Translations under genes and position numbers: made by a program | Assembly (NCBI RefSeq): GCF_036186745.1 | Contig: NZ_CP108086.1 | Coordinates: 3,162,001-3,226,000, forward strand | Direction: 5' to 3' | DNA: 64,000 nt | Source: Microbispora hainanensis | GTDB lineage: Bacteria; Actinomycetota; Actinomycetes; Streptosporangiales; Streptosporangiaceae | Notes under the pieces: model-generated | Told to the model about the DNA's origin: nothing | Database searches by the model: none | The model's input: the letters and a program-made list of their open reading frames with translations, nothing else | Shown: one piece after another, positions 26,919 to 34,746 of the stretch | Position numbering within the stretch: the first letter of the stretch is position 1 | Layout of the letters: each line of letters begins with the position of its first letter

Positions 26919-28093
26919 CGATGTGGACCCCGGTCGTCTACGGCCGCACCCACCGGGCCGACAGATGGTGGCGCGCCCTGCCCGCGGGGATCTCGCCGAA
27001 CGGCTGGATTGCGGATGCGGTGAATGCGGCGGTGGCGGGCGGCCGCGGTCTGAGGTGGCCCGAGGCCGTCAGTGAGGCCGCCGGTGAGACCTCCCGGCCT
27101 GAGGGTTCACGCCTGGAGGGCCGCTATCTCCTCGCCCGCAGGGTAAACGGTGGGGACGGCATGAATCGGGCGAACGGCGTGCTCGTGGGCGTCGCCTGCT
27201 ACGCCCGCGCGCTCAGCCAGGAGATGCACACCGATGAGGCTTCCCGCGAGCTCTACTGCTTCGTCGGCTGGTGGGGCACTCCGCAGACGCCGTCCGACAT
27301 TCCGAGTTTCGCGGCGTTGACGGAGAACTGCGAGCGCTGGGCCGGCGACGTCTATCAGACGTATTTCGAGCAGGTGTGGAAGGAGCACCCCGCCCGGGTC
27401 CACACCCAGGAGAGCGTCCCCGAGACCGCGCCCTGGGCCCAGGATGACCCGGTGGCCGACGGCCTCGTGGAGAGCCCGGCCTCGGCCCCGGAGGTGACGC
27501 CGCCGCCGCTTCTCGGTGTCGGGCCCGCGGGGTTCACCTCGCGAAAGGACGAGGTCCTGCTCTATCCGGCCTCCCACGCCGAACGTCTCTGGGACGAGGG
27601 CAGAAGAACGAAAGTCCCCTTCACACTGGTGACCGGATGGGACGCCTCGGCGCAGGCCCTCCTGAGGCCGGTGACTCACCTGTGCGCGGCGGACATTCAC
27701 GAGCCCCGGACCGTACCGGCGCCTGTCATCGCTCAGCCTCCCCCGCCGTCTCCGAAGCCCGGTGGCAGGAAGCCCGAGGACAAGAAGCCCGATGCTGATC
27801 TCCTCGGCCAGTTCCTGACCGAGGTCGGCAAGGTCATCCGCTCGTTGCGGTCGCCTGCACCGGAGAAGAACCAGAAGCCGGGTCGCTCGCAGGGCCCCGC
27901 CGGTCACGGCTCCGAGGGCAGGCCGGGCCGTACGGGTGACCTGGGCACGGGCAAGAGCCGGCACGTTTCCTCCCAGGGCAAGGAAGAGAGCTCTGGCCAG
28001 AACTTCTTCTCCTCGCAGAAGAAGGCATCACCTCCGGTGAAGGCGAAGTTCCCGGAGAAGACGGGGGACGTGAACGAGCTGGATGACCTGTAG
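26915..28093 (+). CDS. Unrecognised 392-aa protein coupled to the GTPase pair
   Basis: I do not recognise this protein. Residues 1-200 form a Trp-rich globular domain (VVYGRTHRADRWWRAL, NGVLVGVACYARALSQ, ELYCFVGWWGTP). About 200-280 is a second segment with ASHAERLWDEGRRTKVPFTL. From about 280 the chain becomes Pro-, Lys- and Gly-rich and disordered, with a tail ending NELDDL. No membrane segment and no nucleotide-binding motif are visible. It overlaps GTPase 2 by 4 nt, so a partner, effector or activating protein for the two GTPases is a fair guess only. Confidence 0.6.
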   Translation: MTMWTPVVYGRTHRADRWWRALPAGISPNGWIADAVNAAVAGGRGLRWPEAVSEAAGETSRPEGSRLEGRYLLARRVNGGDGMNRANGVLVGVACYARALSQEMHTDEASRELYCFVGWWGTPQTPSDIPSFAALTENCERWAGDVYQTYFEQVWKEHPARVHTQESVPETAPWAQDDPVADGLVESPASAPEVTPPPLLGVGPAGFTSRKDEVLLYPASHAERLWDEGRRTKVPFTLVTGWDASAQALLRPVTHLCAADIHEPRTVPAPVIAQPPPPSPKPGGRKPEDKKPDADLLGQFLTEVGKVIRSLRSPAPEKNQKPGRSQGPAGHGSEGRPGRTGDLGTGKSRHVSSQGKEESSGQNFFSSQKKASPPVKAKFPEKTGDVNELDDL

Positions 28094-28159
28094 CCGCGAA
28101 TACGCCGGGCGCGGTTCCGCGGGTCGTCATCCGTCCTGCCGAAAAACAGGAACCGGCCG

Positions 28160-28189
28160 GAAACATCCGGCCCCATGGGCGTCGTCCAA
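28160..28189 (+). promoter_or_regulatory. Island ECF-type promoter, site 5
   Basis: GAAACA, 14 nt, CGTCGTCCAA, ending 40 nt before the small membrane protein gene at 28230. Confidence 0.7.
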
Positions 28190-28229
28190 CGGTAGACGAG
28201 GAATCCGACCAGGCAGAGAGGTAAGGGTT

Positions 28230-28427
28230 ATGAACGCGCAGAACCCGCAGAACTTGCCGATGCGGTTGAGCCCGGTGCCGGAACCGCCGCAGGCACAGGA
28301 GCCCGAGCGTGTCCACAGCCAGCCCGACCCGACGTCGGCCATCACGGGAGGGATCGTGGCGGCCCTGGCCGCCGCCGGGGCCATCGCCGCCCTGATAGCG
28401 AGGAGCAGGAGCACCGAGCGGCTCTGA
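28230..28427 (+). CDS. Small tail-anchored membrane protein (65 aa)
   Basis: ATG behind AGAGGTAAGGG; 65 aa. The first 38 residues are hydrophilic and rich in Pro, Gln and Glu. A single Ala-rich membrane segment follows (GGIVAALAAAGAIAALIA), then a short basic end (RSRSTERL), i.e. a likely C-terminal anchor with the N-terminus in the cytoplasm. No family recognised. It has its own copy of the island promoter and is followed by two terminator hairpins, so it is a single-gene unit of the same regulon. It may recruit one of the NTPases to the membrane (inference). Confidence 0.65.
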   Translation: MNAQNPQNLPMRLSPVPEPPQAQEPERVHSQPDPTSAITGGIVAALAAAGAIAALIARSRSTERL

Positions 28428-28448
28428 TACGGAGACCGACAGCGCTTC

Positions 28449-28485
28449 GCGGCGGCCCGGGACCATCGCGCTCCCGGGCCGCCGC
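28449..28485. terminator. Hairpin 1 between convergent genes
   Basis: Perfect 14-bp GC-rich stem (28449-28462 with 28472-28485), 9-nt loop, 21 nt after the stop of the small membrane protein gene. Confidence 0.65.
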
Positions 28486-28523
28486 GGGCCTTCAGCCTCG
28501 CCTCGAACCCCGTTTTCAGTCTC

Positions 28524-28571
28524 AAGGCCATCGCCGGGCCGGAACACTCGTTCCGACCCGGCGATGGCCTT
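28524..28571. terminator. Hairpin 2, bidirectional terminator
   Basis: A 22-bp stem with a single G-T pair (28524-28545 with 28550-28571) and a 4-nt loop, followed on the plus strand by a T-rich stretch. Together with hairpin 1 it separates two convergent transcription units. Confidence 0.75.
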
Positions 28572-28598
28572 GTCGTGTCTTTTCGTACGGCCGGGCGG

Positions 28599-28937
28599 TC
28601 AGGCGTCGGGGGCCATGCCGTTGTCGCCGTGGACATAGTCGTCCATGGACAGGTAACCGGTGTGATCCGCCGCCTCGATCACGTCGTCGCTCGTGTAGTG
28701 GCCGTCGTCCCAGGTCATCTCGGACATGTTCTCTCCCGTCCAATAGTTGGGGTCACCGGCGGTGAGCCGGCTGTCGTGGAGCATCCCCTGCAAGGTGTCC
28801 TCGCGGATGGACTCGACCGGGGCGGACCTGATCGCCGCCCGGAGGGCGTCGAGGTCGTCCGGCCCGATCGCCTGATCGGGGTCGGTCTCCGGGAACTGCG
28901 ACATCGACCACCAGCCGTCGTCGCCGGACTCGGTCAT
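28599..28937 (-). CDS. Small acidic protein of unknown function
   Basis: Protein of 112 aa with an ATG that overlaps the stop of the upstream long dynamin gene (ATGA), so it belongs to that operon and is translated with it. Very acidic and rich in Asp, Met, Trp and Ser (EMTWDDGHYTSDDVIEAAD); no membrane segment, no recognised domain. It is the last gene before the bidirectional terminator. An adaptor or regulatory role next to the dynamin is possible but unsupported. Confidence 0.6.
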   Translation of the reverse strand: MTESGDDGWWSMSQFPETDPDQAIGPDDLDALRAAIRSAPVESIREDTLQGMLHDSRLTAGDPNYWTGENMSEMTWDDGHYTSDDVIEAADHTGYLSMDDYVHGDNGMAPDA

Positions 28938-30742
28938 GTCGCGGTCAGGCCGGCGGCCAGCGTGGCGCACCGGTCACGCAGACCGGCCAGTTCGTCCACG
29001 CCCGACTGGATGAGCGCCCGCTTCCCGGCGACCTCCTCCTCGGCCGCCGCGGCCATGCGCTCATACTCGGCAAGGACCTCCTGCGCGGCACGGACACGGT
29101 CGGCCAGTTGCGCCGAGATCCCCTCTTCGATCCGGCGCCGGAGGTCGCGCAGCGCCCCCTTGATCGCGGCGGGCACCTCGGTCTGGATCTCGCGGAGCAC
29201 CATCTGCAGGTGGAGGCTGGCGTTCCTGCGGCCGGCCGCAGCCTCCTCGCGCTTCTTACGGACGCGCTGGAGGTAGACGGTGGCTCCGACGCCCGCGAGC
29301 GCCGCCACGCCCGGGGCGACGATGTTCCCGAGGATGCCGAAGGTCATGAGGCCGGGTCCGATCGTGGTGAGCATGCGCTCGGCCGTACTGCCCTGCACCG
29401 GATCCTCCACCTCCGTAATGCCGGCGGCGGGCAGCCGCAGCCGGTCGGGCAGCGGGTTGCGTTCGGACACCGAGGCGACCTCGGCGTCGACGGCCCCGGC
29501 GATCTCCGTGGCGATGGCGTTCACGCCCTTGCGCAGCCGATTGTCAAGGTCCAGCCACATGGCCTCGACCGTCGCGTCGATCTCCCGGGGGAAGGCGCGG
29601 AGCTCCTCCGGGGTCCCGGTGGCGATCTTGTTGTTCGCCTCCGTGGTCAGGTCGTTGCGCAGCCGCCCGAACTGGTGGTGGAGCTCCCGCTCCAGATCCC
29701 CCATCGTGGTCTGCAGACGAGACCGCCACGACGCGTCGGTGCTCTGCACCCGCTTGAGCCGGTCTCTGCGCTCCGCCACCGCCCGCGCCAACTCGGGATC
29801 TCCGCGCAGGGACTCCAGCAGCGTGAGCTGCGCGGCGTGGATGTCCTCGACCGTCGTCTTGGCCACCTTGAGGGCGTTGCCGTTCCGTACGGCCTCTGCC
29901 CGGGCGATCACGCTTCCACGTAGCCCGTCGATGAGGTTCCGTACCCCGCTGCTCGCCCGGCGATCGGCGGCGATGTCCGGCCTGCCGTCGGCCTCGGCCT
30001 CGGCGGCCTCCTCATACCGCAGCGCGCTGACCGGATGCCAGGGAGCGTCCGCGAAGCGCGGGGCGTGGTGCGCGAGCAGCTCACGGTTGCGGTCCAGGAT
30101 CTTCTGCCATTCGGCGTACTTGTCGATCTGGGTCAGCGCGAAGATCACCGTCGCGGTCCGGTCGGTGATCCGGGCGAGGAACTGGAGCTCCGACTCGGTG
30201 AACTCGCTCGATCCGTTCACCACGAACAGCAGGGCGTCCGCCCGGTCGATGACCGCCAGAGTGAGCGCGGTGTGACCAGCCACGAGCCCGCCGACACCCG
30301 GGGTGTCGATCATGACCAGGCCCTCGGCCAGCAGCGGGCTCGGCAGCCCCACCTCCACATGCCGGACGCCGGGGTGACGCGCGGCCTGGGTCAGCGGATC
30401 GAGCGCGCCATACTCGGCGATGTCGTCGATCGAGATCAGCCGCCCCGCCTCTTCCGGGCCCTCGAAAACCCGGGCCACCGGCTCTTCCGCGTGCCGTACG
30501 GTCAGGTGCACGTTGGTGGCCACGTCGGCGTCGACCGGGAGCAGGCCGGGCCGCTCGACGATCGCGTTGATGAGCGAGCTCTTGCCGCGCTTCTTCTCGC
30601 CCACCACGACGACGGTCGCGGCGCCCGCGCCGAGCCGCGCCTGCTCGGCGCGCACCGCCTGCGCCGCATCTTCCCGCCCGAACTCCTCGGCGGCGTCGGC
30701 CACCTCGCCCAGCAGCCGGCGAACCTCGGCCGTGCCGGTCAT
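28934..30742 (-). CDS. Dynamin-like GTPase, long (IniA-like) form, pair 3
   Basis: The ATG at 30742 overlaps the stop of the GrpE-like gene and gives 602 aa (MTGTAEVRRLLGEVADAA). P-loop GEKKRGKSS, G3 MIDTPGVGG, G4 TQIDK. It lacks the GVHGVYVP block of the other two long forms. It has a hydrophobic region (TFGILGNIVAPGVAALAGVG) in the place of their membrane segment, followed by a basic stretch and a C-terminal coiled coil. It is the most diverged of the three long forms and the only one coupled by 4-nt overlaps on both sides. Confidence 0.87.
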   Translation of the reverse strand: MTGTAEVRRLLGEVADAAEEFGREDAAQAVRAEQARLGAGAATVVVVGEKKRGKSSLINAIVERPGLLPVDADVATNVHLTVRHAEEPVARVFEGPEEAGRLISIDDIAEYGALDPLTQAARHPGVRHVEVGLPSPLLAEGLVMIDTPGVGGLVAGHTALTLAVIDRADALLFVVNGSSEFTESELQFLARITDRTATVIFALTQIDKYAEWQKILDRNRELLAHHAPRFADAPWHPVSALRYEEAAEAEADGRPDIAADRRASSGVRNLIDGLRGSVIARAEAVRNGNALKVAKTTVEDIHAAQLTLLESLRGDPELARAVAERRDRLKRVQSTDASWRSRLQTTMGDLERELHHQFGRLRNDLTTEANNKIATGTPEELRAFPREIDATVEAMWLDLDNRLRKGVNAIATEIAGAVDAEVASVSERNPLPDRLRLPAAGITEVEDPVQGSTAERMLTTIGPGLMTFGILGNIVAPGVAALAGVGATVYLQRVRKKREEAAAGRRNASLHLQMVLREIQTEVPAAIKGALRDLRRRIEEGISAQLADRVRAAQEVLAEYERMAAAAEEEVAGKRALIQSGVDELAGLRDRCATLAAGLTAT

Positions 30743-31227
30743 TTCGCCGCGTCCTCGTTGACGTACACGATGACCTCGGGCCTGCGCACCCACGTGCCGC
30801 GGTCGCGGTAACCGGCGAACAACGTCGCGGCGACGGTCATGTGCCGCGCCGGGTCATCGGTCAGCTGCCGATCCACCGCGTCGTACGCCTCCGCGTCGAA
30901 AGGCTCTCCGTCGGGGACGACCACGTCGACACCCACCTTCGCGAGCCCTTCGTTGAGCCGCTCCCACAGCGCGGGCTTGGCGTCCCGAAGCCGGTGCGCC
31001 ATGTCGATGCAGATGCCGAGCAGCTCCTCCTCCCTGGACGGGTGGGCGGCAGGTTCTTCCGCCGATCGCCGGGCGAGCTCGTCGTAGTCGATGTCGGCCC
31101 ACGGGCCGGCCTCGGCCTCAGGCCGGGCCGGCGGCGGCTCCGGAGCACTCCGCCTCGCGTATACGACACCGGACGCGTAGCCCGCGGCGAACCCGGCGAC
31201 CGCCGAACCTATCGCCCATCTGTTCAT
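30739..31227 (-). CDS. Membrane-anchored GrpE-like protein
   Basis: Protein of 162 aa. An N-terminal hydrophobic segment (IGSAVAGFAAGYASGVVYA) acts as an uncleaved anchor, then a Pro/Glu-rich linker. Residues about 85-155 resemble the GrpE core: helix ICIDMAHRLRDAKPALWERL, then GVDVVVPDGEPFDAEAYDAV, matching the GrpE pattern Gly-Val-x-x-x-x-x-Gly-x-x-Phe-Asp-x-x-x-x-x-Ala-Val, and an end GYRDRGTWVRRPEVIVYV like GrpE's GY-x-R-x-x-RPA-x-V-x-V. GrpE exchanges nucleotide on Hsp70. Anchored to the membrane, it could serve the six Hsp70-like ATPases of the island. First gene after promoter site 6. Confidence 0.7.
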   Translation of the reverse strand: MNRWAIGSAVAGFAAGYASGVVYARRSAPEPPPARPEAEAGPWADIDYDELARRSAEEPAAHPSREEELLGICIDMAHRLRDAKPALWERLNEGLAKVGVDVVVPDGEPFDAEAYDAVDRQLTDDPARHMTVAATLFAGYRDRGTWVRRPEVIVYVNEDAAK

Positions 31228-31322
31228 CGAATCTCCTTCGGTATGGCGATTCCCCCTTCGGCTTCGGAGAGGAGGAGGTCGATACCCGGTCCCTTCCTGC
31301 TGCTGAAGTCGGAGTTCGGTCT

Positions 31323-31351
31323 TTAGACCACGCGCGTGCCGTGGATGTTCC
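31323..31351 (-). promoter_or_regulatory. Island ECF-type promoter, site 6
   Basis: Minus strand GGAACA, 13 nt, CGTGGTCTAA, 95 nt before the GrpE-like gene. It lies 8 nt past the end of the short dynamin gene, the same arrangement as sites 1 and 2. The -10-like core has changed (GGTCTAA). Confidence 0.6.
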
Positions 31352-31359
31352 AGCCGGTT

Positions 31360-32787
31360 TCACGATCGGCGGGAGCGGTACAACTCCGCCTCGCACATCT
31401 CGCGGGCGAGCCGCGCGAGCCGTACGGTCGACCGGGAGAAGGAGGCCTCCGCCCGTTTGAGGCGGGCGATCCTGGCGGGGGTCGCCACGTCGCCCTTGCC
31501 CGTGTCGTCGAGCAAGACGAGCACGTCCCCTTCCAGTTCGGCGGGAACGGCGGCCCCGGCCGCCACGACCGAGCTGAGGGTCGCGGCCAGCTCCGCGCGG
31601 CGCATCGCGGGCTCGGCGCGCACCCGGGACAGGCCCGCGCGCAGCGTGGCCACGGCCATGCGCTCCGCCGGCGACACGGCGCCCCAGCCGATCCGATCCA
31701 GCGCCGCCACGGCTGCGCTCGCCCGAAGGCCGTCCGCGCCGTCGACGAACCGCTGCCGGACCACGTCGAACAGGCCCTCCACACCCGAGCGCCGCCACAG
31801 CGCTGCGGCGAGCTCCGCCCGGCCCGCCGTACCGGTGTCGATCAGGGCCAGGCTCTCGCGCAGGCCGTAGCCCCCAAGCAGCCGCCACAGCCGGCGGCGT
31901 CCTTCGGGCGAGACCGGGCAGTCCCGCCACGCGAGCAGGTCGTCAAGCGAGGAGATCAGGTATTTGCGCTCGACCGCGGGAGCCGCCCCCGCCAGGTCGC
32001 GCAGCCAGCGCGCGTCCTGGTCGGTCAGCCCGTCGGCCAGCGTCGCCTGCGCGAGCATCCCCACCACCGGCACGACGCCGGACAGCAGGGCGCGCAGCCG
32101 TGCCTCGTAGCCCGCCGCGATCCGGGTGGCCTCCGGCCATGGGTCGCCCTTCCCGGTGCCGAGCTCGTCGATCCGGCTCAGCACGCCGACCGCGTTGACG
32201 ATCGACAGGCCCGACCCCGACAGCGCGGCGCGGAACGCCGCCAGCGCCTCCTCGTCCCCCTTCCCGGGCAGCGGCATCACGTAGACGAGCGCATCCGCCT
32301 GCCGCAGCGCCACCAGCGAGTCGCCGTCCAGCCCGGTCGGCGAGTCGAGGCCCGGCGTGTCCACCACCGTGTGCCGCCCGCGCAGCACGTCGTTGCGGGC
32401 GTGCACGGTCACCGACGAGATCTGCCCGTGCGGCAGACCGAGATCGGCCGGGATGCCGCCCGGACCCATCGGGATCTCGTACGGCCGGCCGTCGCGCGGC
32501 GTGACCTCGATCCGGTCCCGGTCGCCGTGCCGGAACCAGGTGACGACCCTGGTGCACTCGGTGGCGTCGGTCGCCGCCAGGCGCCGGCCGAGCAGCACGT
32601 TGACGAGGGTGGACTTCCCGGCGTTGAGCCGCCCGCCGACCGCCACGCGCAGCGTCGGCTCCGAGAGCCGTGCCGCCACCTCCCGCACCGCCGTACGCGC
32701 CGGGCCGTCCGGGAAGCGCCCCTCCGCCTCCTCGCACAGCCGCGCCACCGCCGCGCACAGCGGCCCCCCACCCGCCGCCGCCCCCAT
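31360..32787 (-). CDS. Dynamin-like GTPase, short (IniC-like) form, pair 3
   Basis: The ATG at 32787 overlaps the stop of the upstream Hsp70-like gene (ATGA) and gives 475 aa starting MGAAAGGGPLCAAVARLCEE. P-loop GGRLNAGKST, switch region ATDATECTRVVTWF, G3 VVDTPGLDS, G4-like SRIDE. Helical C-terminal half, no membrane segment. It differs from the other two short forms in its C-terminus, but the domain order is the same. The coupling to an Hsp70-like gene is direct physical evidence that the two protein classes are co-produced. Confidence 0.87.
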   Translation of the reverse strand: MGAAAGGGPLCAAVARLCEEAEGRFPDGPARTAVREVAARLSEPTLRVAVGGRLNAGKSTLVNVLLGRRLAATDATECTRVVTWFRHGDRDRIEVTPRDGRPYEIPMGPGGIPADLGLPHGQISSVTVHARNDVLRGRHTVVDTPGLDSPTGLDGDSLVALRQADALVYVMPLPGKGDEEALAAFRAALSGSGLSIVNAVGVLSRIDELGTGKGDPWPEATRIAAGYEARLRALLSGVVPVVGMLAQATLADGLTDQDARWLRDLAGAAPAVERKYLISSLDDLLAWRDCPVSPEGRRRLWRLLGGYGLRESLALIDTGTAGRAELAAALWRRSGVEGLFDVVRQRFVDGADGLRASAAVAALDRIGWGAVSPAERMAVATLRAGLSRVRAEPAMRRAELAATLSSVVAAGAAVPAELEGDVLVLLDDTGKGDVATPARIARLKRAEASFSRSTVRLARLAREMCEAELYRSRRS

Positions 32788-34667
32788 CACAGCCTCCCCT
32801 CGGCCACAGCCCGGCGCACCCGCTCGTCGATTACTCGCAGAGCGTTCCGGAGCCCGTCCAACAGGGCGTTCAGATGCGCAAGCTTGGCCCTGAGCGGCAG
32901 GCTCCCTTCGTTCACTTCCTTCAACGTGTGCGTACGGAGACTGCTCGCGTGCTCGATGGGCCCATGTAATTCCGGCACCGCTTCTCCGAGCTGGTTGACC
33001 TTGACAGGTGGATCGAAGAAGGCGGCGAGCTCCTGAAGGTAGGTGTAGTAGAGGCCCCAACGCTCCTCCACCTTCCATTTGATCCTCAAGCCGATCAGGG
33101 GGGGCGCGATGGGCTCGATGACAGGAACGTGAGGAAGCACCCGGTAGTTCTGGCGGACGAACGCGGAGATGTCTCCGGTCAGTGCCGCATATTCCGCTGC
33201 CGACTTCGCGAGCCGGCACCTGTCCAGCAGTGGGAGCCAGTCCGCGTGCTGTTTGATCAATGCGTCCCGCTGGGAGGTGAAAAGATCCGTCCCGTGCGCC
33301 GACCCCAGACAGAAGAGTGCCATTTGATCGCAGTAAGTCTCGAAAAGAATTTCGGCGTCCAGTCTCAGTCTCTCCTGCTGGTTCTGCGGACTGTGGTTCG
33401 GTGACTTTTCAGACAACGACATGATCATCAGCGTGGAGGATGGTTCGGGAACTACCGACACGGACTGGCGCAGCGGCCCCAAAGCCAGCGGGCGACGGCT
33501 GGGCTTCGGTGCATCGGTGCGGCGGGCGTCGATGGGCCGAGTCCATTCCCGCTCCGGGTTCGGGCGAGGCGGTGGTATCGGGATGCGAGGTTCACCGGGT
33601 CGGGCAGCCTCAGGCTTGGTTTGAAGCGCACCGAGGGTGACGACGGCTTTGGGGTCGGCTGCGAGGTCGGGGGTGCGGCCGAGGAGTTGGCTGAGCAGGT
33701 CGCTGACGAGGGGGATGCGGCTGGAGCCGCCGGTGAGGTAGACGGCGGTCAGGTCGTGTGGTGTCAGGCCCGCATTGGTCAGCACCTCTTGGAATGTGGT
33801 GATCGTCGTACGTAGGTCCTCCGTGATTGCTGCTTCGAACTCGGTGCGTGTCACACTCACCGGTAGGTCTCCGACTATGACCTGCCGGGTGGTGGTGTCG
33901 GAGAGCAGTTCCTTGGCCTCGGTGATCTCCCGTCGTAGTAGTGCCCGGTCGCGGACGGCGCGTGGCCCGGTGGCCTGGGTGAAGTCCTGCCATGCGGTCG
34001 GGTCGAGCGTCATGGCGTGGTCGGCGATCAGTTCGTAGAGGGCTTCGTCGAAGTCCTCGCCGCCGATGCGGTCGCTGCCGCCTTGGGCGATGACGTCGAA
34101 TCCCGCCCGGGTGCGGCGGAGGACTGCGATGTCGAAGGTCCCGCCGCCGAGGTCGTAGACGGCGACGTGGGCCCCGACGGGAAGACCCCCGGTCTGGGTG
34201 TAGAACGCGGCGGCGGCGACTGGTTCGGGGACGAACCTGACGGGAGTGAGTTCGGCTCGCTTGGCGGCCTCGCCCAGGGCGGCGATTTGCTGGGCGTCCC
34301 AGGCGGCCGGGTGGGTGAGCACAACCTCGTTGGGCGGTTGGCCGCCTGCTCTGCGAATGGCTTCGGCCGCCATCGTGGACAGGACGGCGGCGACCAGATC
34401 TTCCGACGCCACCGGCGCACCGCCGAGCAGCAGGGGAGCGCCTTGGGCGAGGGTGCGTTTGGGCGTCCGTGCCACGTTCGCCGGCGAGACGGCGGCTTGG
34501 CTGGTGGCCAGCCGTCCGGTCAGCAGTGCGCCGTGCTCATCCCGGTACACCACGGACGGCAAGTATCTGCCGCCGTCCACCTCAAGGACCTCGGCCCGGC
34601 CATCGCCCGTGATCGCCGCGCACGTGAAACACGTACCGAAGTCAATCGCCAGCGTCCAACCACTCAT
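32787..34667 (-). CDS. Hsp70/actin-fold ATPase with unrecognised helical C-terminal domain
   Basis: The start at 34667 follows GGGAGAGACGG and gives 626 aa. Hsp70 ATPase domain at about 1-355: LAIDFGTCFTCAAITGDG, AVYDLGGGTFDIAVLR, VYLTGGSSRIPLVSDLL. A Pro/Arg-rich linker (350-420) leads to a helical C-terminal domain with ERLRLDAEILFETYCDQMAL, KWKVEERWGLYYTYLQELAA and a basic end. I do not recognise this domain; it replaces the WD40 propeller of its paralogues. The gene is coupled by 4 nt to the short dynamin of pair 3. N-module and lid cassette mark it as type B/2 in the mosaic described in the findings. Confidence 0.82.
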   Translation of the reverse strand: MSGWTLAIDFGTCFTCAAITGDGRAEVLEVDGGRYLPSVVYRDEHGALLTGRLATSQAAVSPANVARTPKRTLAQGAPLLLGGAPVASEDLVAAVLSTMAAEAIRRAGGQPPNEVVLTHPAAWDAQQIAALGEAAKRAELTPVRFVPEPVAAAAFYTQTGGLPVGAHVAVYDLGGGTFDIAVLRRTRAGFDVIAQGGSDRIGGEDFDEALYELIADHAMTLDPTAWQDFTQATGPRAVRDRALLRREITEAKELLSDTTTRQVIVGDLPVSVTRTEFEAAITEDLRTTITTFQEVLTNAGLTPHDLTAVYLTGGSSRIPLVSDLLSQLLGRTPDLAADPKAVVTLGALQTKPEAARPGEPRIPIPPPRPNPEREWTRPIDARRTDAPKPSRRPLALGPLRQSVSVVPEPSSTLMIMSLSEKSPNHSPQNQQERLRLDAEILFETYCDQMALFCLGSAHGTDLFTSQRDALIKQHADWLPLLDRCRLAKSAAEYAALTGDISAFVRQNYRVLPHVPVIEPIAPPLIGLRIKWKVEERWGLYYTYLQELAAFFDPPVKVNQLGEAVPELHGPIEHASSLRTHTLKEVNEGSLPLRAKLAHLNALLDGLRNALRVIDERVRRAVAEGRL

Positions 34668-34746
34668 GTCCGTCTCTCCCATTTCAGATGCGTCCAGTGG
34701 TCTGCGGCAGTCACCAGGAGTGTCGAACCCCGAACCGATGACCGAA

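Noticed and set aside
34668..34746. Expected island promoter before the 626-aa Hsp70-like gene
   Set aside because: No convincing match; the gene is probably co-transcribed with the upstream WD40-fused paralogue from site 7.
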